DNA of 24,772 bases from Saccoglossus kowalevskii. Taxonomy: Eukaryota > Hemichordata > Enteropneusta > Harrimaniidae. The notes under the pieces are model-generated. The model was not told where the DNA came from. It was given only the letters and a program-made list of their open reading frames with translations, and made no database searches. Below, one piece after another: positions 1 to 10,700 of the stretch; positions within the stretch are counted from its first letter, which is position 1, and each line of letters starts with the position of its first letter. Position numbers and translations under genes: made by a program. Where the stretch lies: the NCBI RefSeq assembly GCF_000003605.2, contig NW_003149772.1, positions 251,671 through 276,442 on the forward strand. The letters run 5' to 3'.

Positions 1-561
1 TAATATCATACGATATGCATTGAGAAATACCATACGATATGCATTGAGAAATATCATACGATATGCATTGAGAAATACCATACGATATGCATTGAGAAAT
101 ATCATACGATATGCATTGAGAAATATCATACGATATGCATTGAGTAATACCATACAATATGCATTGAGTAATACCATACGATATGCATTGAGAAATATCA
201 TACGATATGCATTGAGAAATATCATACGATATGCATTGAGTAATACCATACGATATGCATTGAGAAATATCATACGATATGCATTGAGAAATATCATACG
301 ATATGCATTGAGTAATACCATACGATATGCATTGAGAAATATCATACGATATGCATTGAGAAATATCATACGATATGCATTGAGAAATATCATACGATAT
401 GCATTGAGAAATATCATACGATATGCATTGAGAAATATCATACGATATGCATTGAGAAATATCATACGATATGCATTGAGAAATATCATACGATATGCAT
501 TGAGAAATATCATACGATATGCATTGAGAAATATCATACGATATGCATTGAGAAATATCAT
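1..561. repeat. 24-bp minisatellite array, truncated by window edge
   Basis: About 23 head-to-tail copies of a 24-bp monomer built around CATACGATATGCATTGAG, with the core GCATTGAG recurring every 24 bases from 17 to 545. Three monomer variants are defined by the junction after GAG: AAATACC, TAATACC and AAATATC. One copy has CAATATG instead of CGATATG. Each monomer contains CATA-CGA-TATG and ATGCAT palindromes. The period is a multiple of three, so two frames on each strand stay open; the long 181-codon open frame here (20-565, no ATG at its start) is a by-product of the period, not evidence of a gene. The array decays into unique sequence at about 562. It probably continues to the left of the window. 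Confidence 0.97.
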
Positions 562-565
562 ATAA

Positions 566-1750
566 GAAGATATAGCGATTAAGTCGATGACGTCATTATT
601 ATACCTAAACCTGCAAGTTAGTCATTGTAATCTTTTTCAATGATAACATCATTCGTTCTATTAGAGGGCGTCATAGGCGACCTACACATATTAAAGTCAC
701 CGGGACATAGGCGGGGTGCACGGTAACCTTATGTAGATCATGACCTATACTCTCATGCAGGTTGAACAACATTGTGCCGATAAAGTCGATCAATTTAGAT
801 CAAAGCTGCACATTGTATGCCTTAATCACAAGTGATCACAACATGACAAAATAATATGTAAGTATAATAAACTTAATTTTGTATAAAACATGTCCGAGAT
901 TTGTTTTAGTTGAGATTAAACTAAAAAATATAGCCTTATTAGGAGAGTTGCTACCGTCGCCTGAGAGACAACCTGCCCGTTTCTTGTGCGCATGATAGTA
1001 TGTTCGACTAGTAGGCTCGTTCGCAGATGGTTCTTTAGATGCACAGTGAATATTAATATACGAACACAAATGAATGTAACCTTTACAAGTTGTGTTTTAT
1101 ATCAAACATTTGCGTATCATGCAGTGGTATGATAAATATATATTTGAAGACAGTTTTAGTAATTACTGGTTACAGACAAGACATATACAATAGATTGTAT
1201 GACGTAATCGGAGAAAAATACAAGATGACACTGAAACCCGCAAGGTGTATATTTTCGTCGTTTCCATTGTTGCTGCAACCATGTCAACGTTTTGAAATTC
1301 TACGATACATATTATCGAACATATTAAAATATGGTACAGAATTATGCAAAAAATACTCAAAGTTATTCTCATTATTTCATTAGTAACTGCGACAAAACAT
1401 AATTAAACATGTCAACGTTACTTAAAATGGTGACATTTTGTTTTTATTAATCCTGAAGGCAATAATTTCAAAATTTGCAACGATATTTCAAACGTCAAAC
1501 TATTCACTCATGTACACATCATCATCAGTAGTGGATTCGTGTATACAATGCAACTGTGGGGATTAGATATGCACATTTTATTTTTCACACAAGAAGCTTC
1601 TGATATCAAGGCAATGTACGAAAGAATGAAGTGAACATTTGTCAATTTTTGGTGGAAATTAAAACTGGCGTCTAATCCACATGACAGGTATAGTGAAAAA
1701 CCCATACAAAATGTCAAGCTGATTGCATAACACACATTCAAGAAAAACAA
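566..1750. other. non-coding stretch, no gene seen
   Basis: Mostly AT-rich sequence with a slightly more GC-rich patch at 660-780 and 940-1060. Short open frames occur on both strands (for example minus 836-1069) but none shows a recognisable domain, a signal peptide or convincing splice context. Confidence 0.6.
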
Positions 1751-1990
1751 AAATCAAAGATGGCGGCCAAATCGCACGACTGGTCCGATATTGTAATTGT
1801 TGTGCTTGGTCGAAGGAGGTTAGTGTAGAGATGCAAAAATGGCAAATTTCAAATAAATCTTATAACGTTGGCATCAGTAAAATCACTTCCTGTTCGGAAG
1901 AAATCCGAGATTGAGTCCAAACCACGTGACCATTCATAAAGAACTTTGAAAATTTACTACTTATCACTGCTAGATGCTAACAAACTAGAA
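1751..1990 (+). repeat. dispersed repeat copy (GATGGCGGCCAAAT family)
   Basis: Starts near AAAGATGGCGGCCAAAT followed by a GACTGGTCCGATAT block. Further on it contains TTTCAAATAAATCTTATA. Both landmarks occur in the same order at 13994-14126, in intron 2 of the LU gene, so this is a second copy of the same interspersed family 12 kb away. The copies are diverged. No terminal repeats or coding capacity are visible. Confidence 0.7.
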
Positions 1991-3510
1991 AAAACGGAAG
2001 AAACAAAATCAGGTTACAAAAGAGCTCCAAGTCCCGAATGCTTGGACTCCAAATAAAGGATAAACAGTGAGAACATTTATCACATTCTGTCCTAGTTTTT
2101 AGCATTAATCTTAATTTCAGCTTAGAATCATCTGTTTTATTTTTAATGTAGAATGCTTTTTAATTATCGGGAGTCAACATACCATATAATATAATCATGA
2201 ACTAAACTTACCGTAGATGGCGCACATTGTAAAAATACACAACAAGGACTTCATCGTGTGAGTAGATCTGTAGAGACAATACTTCTTTATTACATCTATC
2301 AAAAGAGTGATGGGTGTTCAAATTTTGGTGGCGTACACTCTCAGGCGTGAGTTTATCCATGATGATTCGAGGGGATTAGGTTTAAATATGGAGTTTGTGA
2401 AGATTAAAGCTTCACCGGGGTAAAACCAAAATTACACTATGTTGTGTACACAGTATTGAGTGGAAATGTATGATTACACATTTCACCGCGCACTCGGACA
2501 ATATTTAAACGGGACATAGCATTTAAGATCATCGAAATACAGGAGCCCGGCGGTCGAACTTGTCGATCCATTGACGTACGACAACCGCGCTTGTAATTTC
2601 ACTGCGTTTCCAATGCGACGTGTTGTTAAACGTGAACACACGTGGACAATACAGGGATAAAAAAGGACTCTTTTTTTGATGCACACAAAAAGTGTTTTGA
2701 ATTCCATTCCAAATGCGTCAATTGAGAAATTTCTGAAGATAAAACGATGCTTTTCGTTTTTTTAATTTTCAGACAGTGTTTTGGGGGCAAACATTTGAGC
2801 TTAGAAATTCACGTTGATTGATTGAAGATTTCGCGAATAAATGTACAAACCGCGTAACTTGTCCGGTCAAAATAGTTTTCAAATTTCATTACCTAGTTTC
2901 TTTACATTATATACAAGGTTTGTACGGAATTATACAGATATCTTGATTCTGTCGTATTTGTTTTTATGTAATTCACATTTTGTTAAGTTAATGTTAGAAA
3001 TGACTATAGTTTTTTTTTTTCTCCTTTTTTAGTGTTATACTTTCCCGCCAAATACAGAATTGAATGTGGAGTATAGGACACTGACGCCTGTATTGGAATG
3101 ACCTCTTTTTTTCTTTATATAGCTCGCTAATACCGGATTACCAAGCTGAAATTTTAACGGATTTGAAGAATGGTGGACGAAACAAATAATCATACCGATT
3201 TATAAACCGAACAAGTCCCATATGTGTGCACGAAAAAACGAAATCGAATCTACATTTAATTTACTTCGACTGTACATTTTTATAATGAGTACAAAATAGG
3301 TTGAACTTTGAAAAAACACACACACACAGAACTGACATGTAAATATACTAATAATAAATGATGATAATTTAATCTTTATTATTTTGTGCCGTAAAAATCA
3401 ACATATCAATAAGTTGTTCGCATGTGAGGCTCTCATTAGCTATCATACATATGCGCGCAAGATCGCTTACAAGAAGTCACGACAGCGCATTGGATTTCCT
3501 GGAACGTAGC
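1991..3510. other. non-coding stretch, no gene established
   Basis: AT-rich DNA with short T and A runs. A minus-strand open frame at 2483-2707 has a true ATG and 74 codons and lies in locally GC-richer DNA, but it has no recognisable domain. A short (CA)n tract sits at 3316-3328. Nothing else is supported. Confidence 0.55.
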
Positions 3511-3556
3511 ATTGTGGGATATACTTACTGTGTTTGTAGAACACACTGGTAGTCAG

Positions 3557-3727
3557 TCAAATAACGGTATCGCCCAGGCGGTCAATAATTTTGATAAGCC
3601 AGAAGAATTTCAGGTTCTCTTTTTGATCAATCTTGCATTCGTATTTACTCCATCGCCTGAACGAGAAGGCTATTTCAATCGGATCAGCTGTAACCAGGTG
3701 GTTGTCATCTGACGTTGGTTTACTTTT
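3557..3727 (-). CDS. possible terminal exon of unknown gene (weak)
   Basis: A 56-codon open frame on the minus strand with protein-like composition (…IEIAFSFRRWSKYECKID…, then FFWLIKIIDRLGDTVI and stop). It has no ATG. A CAG that could be a splice acceptor lies at 3711-3709 in minus orientation, which would start the exon at 3708. About 180 bases beyond the stop, the minus strand reads AATAAA near 3374-3379, as expected after a last exon. I do not recognise the family. A competing plus-strand frame at 3512-3712 begins with TTG, not ATG. The partner exons are not visible, so this may be chance or a relic. Confidence 0.2.
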   Translation of the reverse strand, partial: KSKPTSDDNHLVTADPIEIAFSFRRWSKYECKIDQKENLKFFWLIKIIDRLGDTVI

Positions 3728-4848
3728 CTAAATACGTACACTATATACCCTTATAAATATATGAAATATGTAAATCTCCAAATTAAAGGAACTGTCAGTG
3801 AACAGTTGCCACGATCAACATAGCGTTCCGGTATCCACCGAGGTCCAATAAACAAACTAGCGCGGTTTACTATTTATGAAAATTGGATGAAAGCATCAAA
3901 ACAAATGAATGATTCACTGATTTTTTTGTATAAAGGTAAACGTGACCACCAGACAGCCATATTGGATCAGCTCAAAACATATTTATGTACATATGCAAAT
4001 GAACTCATATCGCGTTTGAATAAATTCAGGGATAAGTTTTGTGTAAATAGTGTACTTATGGAATGGGATATGTAACTTGGGCAAGACGCTGTTCGATTAT
4101 GAATTGTCATGAGCCAAAAAAATGTGGTTCTTATATCATTTATATCACTGAGTGAAACAACGATACCCTATAAATACGCATGCGCGAGGATTATTTTGAA
4201 ACGTACAATAAGTCAGTGCATATGCGTATTATTTTTATTTATTTATTCATGAAAATAATTCAGTGTTTACAACATCAATAATAATGCAGTTTTGACATTA
4301 TCATGTATTTTTGAACAACAGTATCATAAAAATTCGTGTGGACGTTGGCCTTATTAGTTAGGGTTTAATCACGGCCCTGGATCAAATGCAGCAATGAAAT
4401 AAGTGAGTTTGGAAATTAAATGACCAAAAGTGAATTAGTTTACACAGCTTTTACTTTTGTGTGTTTAAAATAACCATGAAGAGGGCGCTGTTTAGGAAAT
4501 AAAATAAACTATGATAAATAAACATTTACGAAAGTACACCCGTGATGTCAAAACATCAGGGTAGGTACCCGGTGGTGGCACTTCCAGAAAAAAACTGGTA
4601 CGCATCCGCGCGCGTTCCTATATTCTTGGAGAAAGGTGGTTATTTTTGTTGAATACCGCGGTCCGTGATATCATAAAAAGAGGTACTTTAAAAAAAAAAC
4701 AATTGGGGAAAATGTGGCGTTCAACGATCCCCGGCAGCTCAATGCGCACGTACCCGGTGTATGCACTAAGAAGAATGCCACGGCATATTAAACAGAGTGA
4801 ACTTCGTAATCGGGAGATAGAGGTGATAGTATCGTTCATGACAGGAAA

Positions 4849-4981
4849 ATGGCGTTCGACAGTCGCGGAGTACGTCGTGGCAGAAACGAAAATTGTGAAA
4901 CATGCAGTGAGTTTGTGAATGAAAACAAGCCAAACAGCCTGCGATGTGGTTATTGTGGTTGTGTTCCAGAGGGTTCATGTG
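4849..4981 (+). CDS. candidate first coding exon, small Cys-rich zinc-ribbon-like protein
   Basis: The ATG in AAAATGGCG opens 44 codons. They encode a basic N-terminus (RGVRRGRNEN), then CETC and about 15 residues later CGYCGC, with a final C at residue 44. The C-x2-C … C-x2-C-x-C pattern is what zinc ribbons and knuckles use, and the spacing from the first to the second pair is compact. The frame runs straight into G|GTGAGC at 4981-4987, a strong splice donor in phase 1. Without splicing it ends six codons later at 5001 with a 50-residue product. The function is unknown; Zn binding is inferred from cysteine spacing only. A possible last exon lies at 5666-5824, but the splice joining the two is not resolved: joining to the strong acceptor near 5532 gives an immediate stop. 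Confidence 0.4.
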
Positions 4982-5665
4982 GTGAGCTGTACAACACATA
5001 ACACTAGTAGGCGTGATTCTTTCACCTCGTCATTCACGTAGTATCGTACTCATATGGCCATTGTAATTTATGTATTAAAGCGCGGTGGTCGTCGCGCAGC
5101 GCGTGTTCGAATTTCATGTAAATAAACAATATATTTTACACGCGTTGTATACGTCGCTATGAGTCGGCCGTCACGACGACTGCCGCCCTTTAAGTCCTGT
5201 GCAAAGTTCATATTCCGGCCAAACGCGAGTCATTATTTCCACCAGGTTTTATGAGTTAAATGGTGGATTTGCTTGTTTCTGTGAGGGTCCAATCGGAGGT
5301 TTAATATTGTTAAAATTGTCGTTCATATAAAGATGGTTTCAATGTTTTGATGAAATGTGTGCCCGGGAATCTATGGCTGTGAGGGGGCTGTGATGGTATA
5401 TAGATGGCGCTGTGAGGGCGCTGTAAAACCTGAGTACTAGTAGTTTATCCCTGGGGATGATCAGTTCTATATTTAAGAATGATAATGCATATCATAATAT
5501 TTTAATTCCGTTTTATATTTTTTTTGTTTCAGATTACTGATTTTTTGTTTGTGTCAAGTTTTATGACTCTCATCCGTCCCAATGTTTTTTTTAAGTATTT
5601 TTAGTTCTTTATTTATCATAAAATTGCATTTTCCTACTCATAAGCAATAATCAAATTGTATATAT

Positions 5666-5824
5666 ATGATAGTGACAAACATAGAATGGAGTGCTTTTTG
5701 GCAGATGCTACCCCCAATAGAACAAAACACAGAAGGCCACCAAAGACAGATGGAAAAAAATCAGACATTAGATGGTCGCTTTCTGTCAGTGGAGCAACAT
5801 CTACAGCATGTTCCAGAAGGATAA
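5666..5824 (+). CDS. possible terminal exon or small ORF, helix-forming
   Basis: A 52-codon frame from ATG 5666 to TAA 5822-5824. Its second half (from MLPPIEQNTEGHQ to LSVEQHLQHVPEG) is polar and heptad-like, suggesting a short helix or coiled coil. A usable acceptor, CTTTTTGGCAG, ends at 5704, so coding could begin there. An AATAAA follows at 5875-5880. The overlapping +1 frame (5656-5850) is also open and joins in phase to the donor at 4981, so the correct frame is not decided. No known family recognised. Confidence 0.25.
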   Translation: MIVTNIEWSAFWQMLPPIEQNTEGHQRQMEKNQTLDGRFLSVEQHLQHVPEG

Positions 5825-5874
5825 TACAAGTTATTATTTATGACTCCTAAAATATGCACACATAGTGTTAGGTA

Positions 5875-5880
5875 AATAAA
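5875..5880 (+). promoter_or_regulatory. candidate poly(A) signal AATAAA
   Basis: Canonical hexamer about 50 bases after the stop of the 5666-5824 frame. In AT-rich DNA this hexamer is common by chance, so it only mildly supports a gene end here. Confidence 0.3.
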
Positions 5881-7380
5881 TACAAGCTCCCAGATTTTGA
5901 AAAAAGTGTGTGTTTTTTACTTGAAATTTCTCCCAGTTTTAGTATAAATAGGGGGTCTTTTGTGTTTTATGTGGAATTATCAACTTGCCTGAGGGGGCTC
6001 ATCTTTATGATCAGGCCGCGGAGCGCCCGCCTTAAGATTACCCACATTTCAAAATCATTTTTAAAATTATTTTTGTCAACATATCCATCGTTTCTGAAGG
6101 TTGTTGTATTGTTAAGTTCAAGCTTTAATCATTAGTGAATTTCATTAAATTATAAACATGGGGTCAGCGACCTGCACGCATTTTCTCAGTTTTACCATTT
6201 TAAATTACCACATTTTCTGATTTCTACTGGTACTTACAACAGAAATACAAGGATTATTTTGTCTACTCACAGACCATTCCCTACATCACCGCATAACGAA
6301 GCAATACAGAAAAGAAGTACTCTCTGGATCGCTCTGTAAGTTAACAATTCCATGATGCATTCGCATTGTTCTATAGCAATGTAATAATCAAGAAGCTGAC
6401 TTTTAATAATAATAAGTGAACTAGAAAATCAGATTCGTACAACATTACATAGACAATCTGTCTCTAAAATCAAGGGATGTCGCTGTGTAATATTTTAAAA
6501 ATATCACAAGCAGTTGTTTTGTGGTATTACTAATTTTCTACAACGATTTGGGGCCTGAATTCTGAAGAATGGCGAAATAATGTAAGCTGTCCTGTTTTAT
6601 TTTTACAAATGTAAAAACCATGTCACCCTTTTTCAGCGGATGGCTGAACAACACTATTTTGCAATAATTTAAAAGTATTATTTTATATTCATTATGACAT
6701 GTATCTATGGCAACTAGAAAATAATTCGTAATTTAATAGTGACGTAATATTGTTAACTGCTACATCAACCTATCAATTTGAAGGTTGTATAGAACAGATA
6801 CGTATACTAAATTTAAAATTTAAACGGTATTCTTCTCAAACTCAATATATTTGAAATTTGATTAAAATTATTTCAACAAGTTTTTTTACAAGCAAGTTTG
6901 ATGCCACAAATATATATTTTTATTTCTACTGAATCGTAATATTATTTGAACAATTACAAAGAGCGGCAGTTGATTTACTTTCAGTATCAAGCATTTTGTT
7001 GAAAAACGTAAATATTGAAATATATATTTGTAATACAATTTAGAGGATTCTGTAAACAATGTATATATATTTTATTTTATATGGAAAACAATGACATAGC
7101 GGACATACTTTATTTTCTCAATACATACAACAAAGTGGAAACAGTCCAATCTAATAATTTATAATAGATTACAAGTTACAATATTTGATTTAAACTGTCT
7201 ATTTGTTTCAAGAGTAAACTTCATTGTTAATATGCCGTGAACATTTGCACACTATATGATTGTTAGTTGAATACACTCAAAAAAAGAGAATGGGAATAAT
7301 TTGTTTAGTAAATAATACTATTATACATCTCCGTAATGTCATAAGTCTGTAAATTTGCGGTATTTTACGGGGTTTTTCGT
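5881..7380. other. AT-rich intergenic stretch, no gene seen
   Basis: Strongly AT-rich, especially 6400-7370, with many stops in all frames. A short GC-rich patch (GGCCGCGGAGCGCCCG) sits at 6014-6029. No exon, repeat array or RNA gene could be supported. Confidence 0.6.
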
Positions 7381-7384
7381 CCTA

Positions 7385-7702
7385 CCATATAAGGAAATGC
7401 AAATTCAAAATATGGAATAATCACGTGCGTGACAGACATGGCATCCCCCACTCAGACATACAATGCGCGGTCGCATCGACCTCCGCTGTGCGTCGGTCGA
7501 TAGTCCCACTCTACTGTCTTCGTGTATACTTTGCAGTATCCTCGTAATAACCTCATAATATTTTCGAATATTAGACGAAACTAATGATAATTACTGAACA
7601 CTCACCACAACCATCACAGTCAATCCTCGAGTATCATACATATACAATATGAATGAATGTGTTGAAAGTTTTAATTAACTTAAGGTGTATTGTACCTACA
7701 GA
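7385..7702 (+). promoter_or_regulatory. putative promoter and 5' leader of the LU gene
   Basis: Immediately upstream of the LU start codon. In order: a perfect CArG box CCATATAAGG (7385-7394), an exact octamer ATGCAAAT (7397-7404) and an E-box CACGTG (7422-7427). A GC-richer segment at 7440-7530 follows, holding a 7-bp inverted repeat (ATCGACC … GGTCGAT). No clear TATA box. The sequence CCTACAG just before the ATG (7695-7701) could be a splice acceptor, in which case the first exon is purely 5' untranslated and this stretch includes an intron. Motif matches by eye only; binding is inference. Confidence 0.35.
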
Positions 7703-7757
7703 ATGACCCACACGATGACGTCATTGATATGTGTATTGACAATGTGCGTCCTATACG
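7703..7757 (+). CDS. LU gene exon 1: signal peptide
   Basis: Encodes MTHTMTSLICVLTMCVLY plus one base. Ends at G|GTAAGC, a consensus donor, in phase 1. A second in-frame ATG at codon 5 could also serve as the start, leaving the signal peptide intact. The in-frame stop at 7676-7678 rules out upstream extension unless an intron ends at 7701. Confidence 0.88.
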
Positions 7758-10700
7758 GTAAGCAATTTGTTATAAAAAAAACAACAACATTTACATTCTG
7801 AATTTGGCTTATTTCATACAGTGGACTCTGAGCTGAAATTAGTAGCTTCACGGATTGTGTCCCATATTGCCATGGAAATACCCCCCCCCCCTCAACAAAA
7901 CCCCAAATGGTATACAGTACGTCAAAACTAATCTGGTGGTTTTCTATTACACAATTACTTATCACTATCTCATCATTGAATGTAACATTTAAATGTTGGA
8001 TATTAGTTTGACCCCCACAGTCCGACAACTGAATACACCTAAATACTGACTGTACCTAAATAACCGCTGTTTACCATTGACGTACTCTTGATGAATACTC
8101 CATTGAATATCGCCTCTATTTTCACTATCACTATCTGGATAAAAGTGTACCCGGGTGATCCGTTTGCTATAACGCCCAGGAATGCTAAACATCCATGCAA
8201 TGTTCTAAATATACATAAATCCAACTTTTAAAATAAACAAATAAAATAGAAATAAAATTCCTTTTCTTACAGTGCGAATTTATACATTCCCATGACAACA
8301 GTATTCATCGTGTCTGATTTGAAATATGATTTCAAGAATTTTGCGTGCAAGAAAATTAAAGCTGAGAACATACTGTAAAACATGTTGAAAAAGCGGCATG
8401 TAATTTTAGCGAATTGTGGTAAAATGACAAAATAGCGAAATGTTGATTTAGCGAATTTCTCTTGTCATTGTTGATTTCCTGTTTTCACAATACTTGTCTG
8501 TCGCGCGCCGAAACAAATGCGCAGTTATCACCGTAAAAACAAAGAAAAACTGTCAAGTGTAATTTGATTCTGTTCGCAATCATAAAAAACTGATTCAACA
8601 GGGATTTGAAAAAGAGGGTATCGTTGCTGCGTTACATCCAGAATATTGACTTTTTATATTAGGACTCAAAAAAATACTAAGTACATACTATTTTCCGTAA
8701 TAATCTATCAGTATCACTTCATTTATTTATTTTTCATTGAAATATTCATTAATACGTTTATTTTTCTGTGTTAATTAACTTTTTAATAAAGTGTATCTAT
8801 CATGTCATTGTGATGGAGAAAAGAAGACGTTGTTTGGCGGCCATTTTGAATTTATAATGAAGTCATTTGCAACATCTTGAATTAGCGAATCAGTTCTCTC
8901 GCTAAATTCGCTAAAAAAAACATGCTCGAGAAAAAGACATATTTTACAGTAATCTACAAGACAGTGTAACACAGACTCTTTCAAACATCCGTGCAAATTG
9001 TACCCCATATGAATCAACTCAAAGTATACGTGAAATGTACATTCTGCGTGAAGACTGTATGTACATTATGCAGAATTTCTTAAATACAGTAATAACAGCA
9101 ACAATCGTTTATTTTTTTAAATTTTTATTTGTTTCGAAATTTCGAAAAATAAAAATAAAACGTGCACAACACAGTGCTAATATTCGGGTTGATATTCAAT
9201 GCCAAATTTAGTAGTGAGAATATGTCTGCACTTTCCACCCAAAATAGTATTCAGTAACATTCTCTTTTGGGTATGTATTTGAATCCTCAGTGTAGTTTCC
9301 ACCCCCTAACGGAATGGTTGACACTTGAGCTCGTCACAAAGCCGGATTTGTCAACCAATCCTTTATCAATTTATTTTCGGTATGGCCGTTCTTTATTAGG
9401 ATGGTTCATCATCATCAACGACATGTCTTATTTTTAGATATATTCAACTCATATACACAGTGATTACCTTTTTTTAGAATTCAGAAATATTTTTTTTTAA
9501 TTACTTCATTGGATGTTTTGTTGTCTAATGTTTAACAGCCATGCTACATCCAGAATTCACGACTACAAATGAAAGGTCTATCCTATCGCTCCTGCAAAGT
9601 GAACTTGGCGTATCACGCTATAGATAATCGATTATCTACTTATTACGGATTTACAAAAATACATGTAACAAGTATGATACATCACTTATGTGAATTGTTT
9701 ATTACTTTTTCTTCCTTGACTGAATAAATTATAAATAAAGTATAAATGAACATTACCAATTTCGCATAATATTTATTTCAGCTGGCGTACAATGCCTCGA
9801 CTGTTATAGCTGCGACATATTTGATTACGACTGTAATTCCACTACCAATTACACCACGTGCTCGTACCCGGATGATGGATGTAGCGTGAGTAATTCATTA
9901 CTTCAATGTTGGCGAATATAATATCGAGTGTATATTGTGTGTATGTGGTATGCCACAGTGGTAACTTCTATAGATATTGATGGTCTTGCTGTTCATGCAA
10001 ATCACTGATGTCATGCCCCTCTTTAATATCAAGCAACTCTATCTAAACAACAACCACTAGTTTCTGAGGCGCCACCTCGTAGCCAAGACACCATTTAATC
10101 CGGTATACCTCTGTAGTGATTTTGACCTTATTTGAAAATGCTGAATCAATTGTTAAAGTACCTATGTCTTATTGGCGTTATTTCTGAAATTATTTGCTCA
10201 TCTAAAAAAATATTAATCGATTTACTTCTACACAATAACTAACAACTTCAAAGATTCTATATAAATCTAACTGCAGTCACACTGACACCATTTGATATCC
10301 GGGGACTAGGAAGGACATCTCTGAATTTGAATTCTTGAAACAAAAATATATAAACTGATAAAAATGTTTTACAAGAAATCACGCAATGTATATATAGAGA
10401 CATTTGTGGCAGAGCGCTGGTATTTTCAGCCATCTCAGTCTAACTTGGGTGGCATTTCTATATTTTATTGTCAGTTATTATAATTCCAAGCCGGCCTTTA
10501 AACATTGAAGTAATGATCAAATCTATAAATTTATCAATGTATATGCTTTTGTCGATCGTCTTTCTTTGGAGACAAAATTTACATCAAAATGCAGTGCTGC
10601 ACAGCTGGATCAACCTTTTAACTAAGATTCACCACGCCAGCATTGGGGCTGGCTGACCATTCCCTGGTGAAAGTAAAACGATCACAATCGTTGTTTTAGT

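Noticed and set aside
20-565. 181-codon open frame with octapeptide repeat RNIIRYAL
   Set aside because: The 24-bp period is divisible by three, so open frames arise automatically in two frames per strand. There is no ATG at its start, and it ends where the array ends.
836-1069. 77-codon minus-strand ORF
   Set aside because: Low-complexity C-terminus and a competing plus-strand frame; no domain or splice support.
2483-2707. 74-codon minus-strand ORF (with NAVKLQARLSYVNGSTSSTA)
   Set aside because: It has a real ATG and protein-like composition in GC-richer DNA, but no recognisable domain, splice context or poly(A) support. I considered cloning-vector polylinker contamination because of a GAGCCCGGCGG-like stretch, but the match is too poor.
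3887-4075. 62-codon plus-strand ORF starting MKASKQMNDSLIFLYKGK
   Set aside because: Real ATG and plausible composition, but no family, no neighbouring exon and no poly(A) signal. A donor-like GTAAAC inside it does not lead to a clear partner.
4618-4999. Overlapping plus and minus ORFs around the Cys-rich exon candidate
   Set aside because: Shadows of the same GC-richer DNA; none has the cysteine pattern or a splice site in frame.
5090-5200. tRNA-like B-box GTTCGAATTTC
   Set aside because: No A-box at proper spacing and no cloverleaf could be formed; no tRNA or tRNA-derived SINE supported.
7696-8028. 110-codon minus-strand ORF
   Set aside because: Overlaps LU exon 1 antisense and includes a C-run translated as glycines; no domain.
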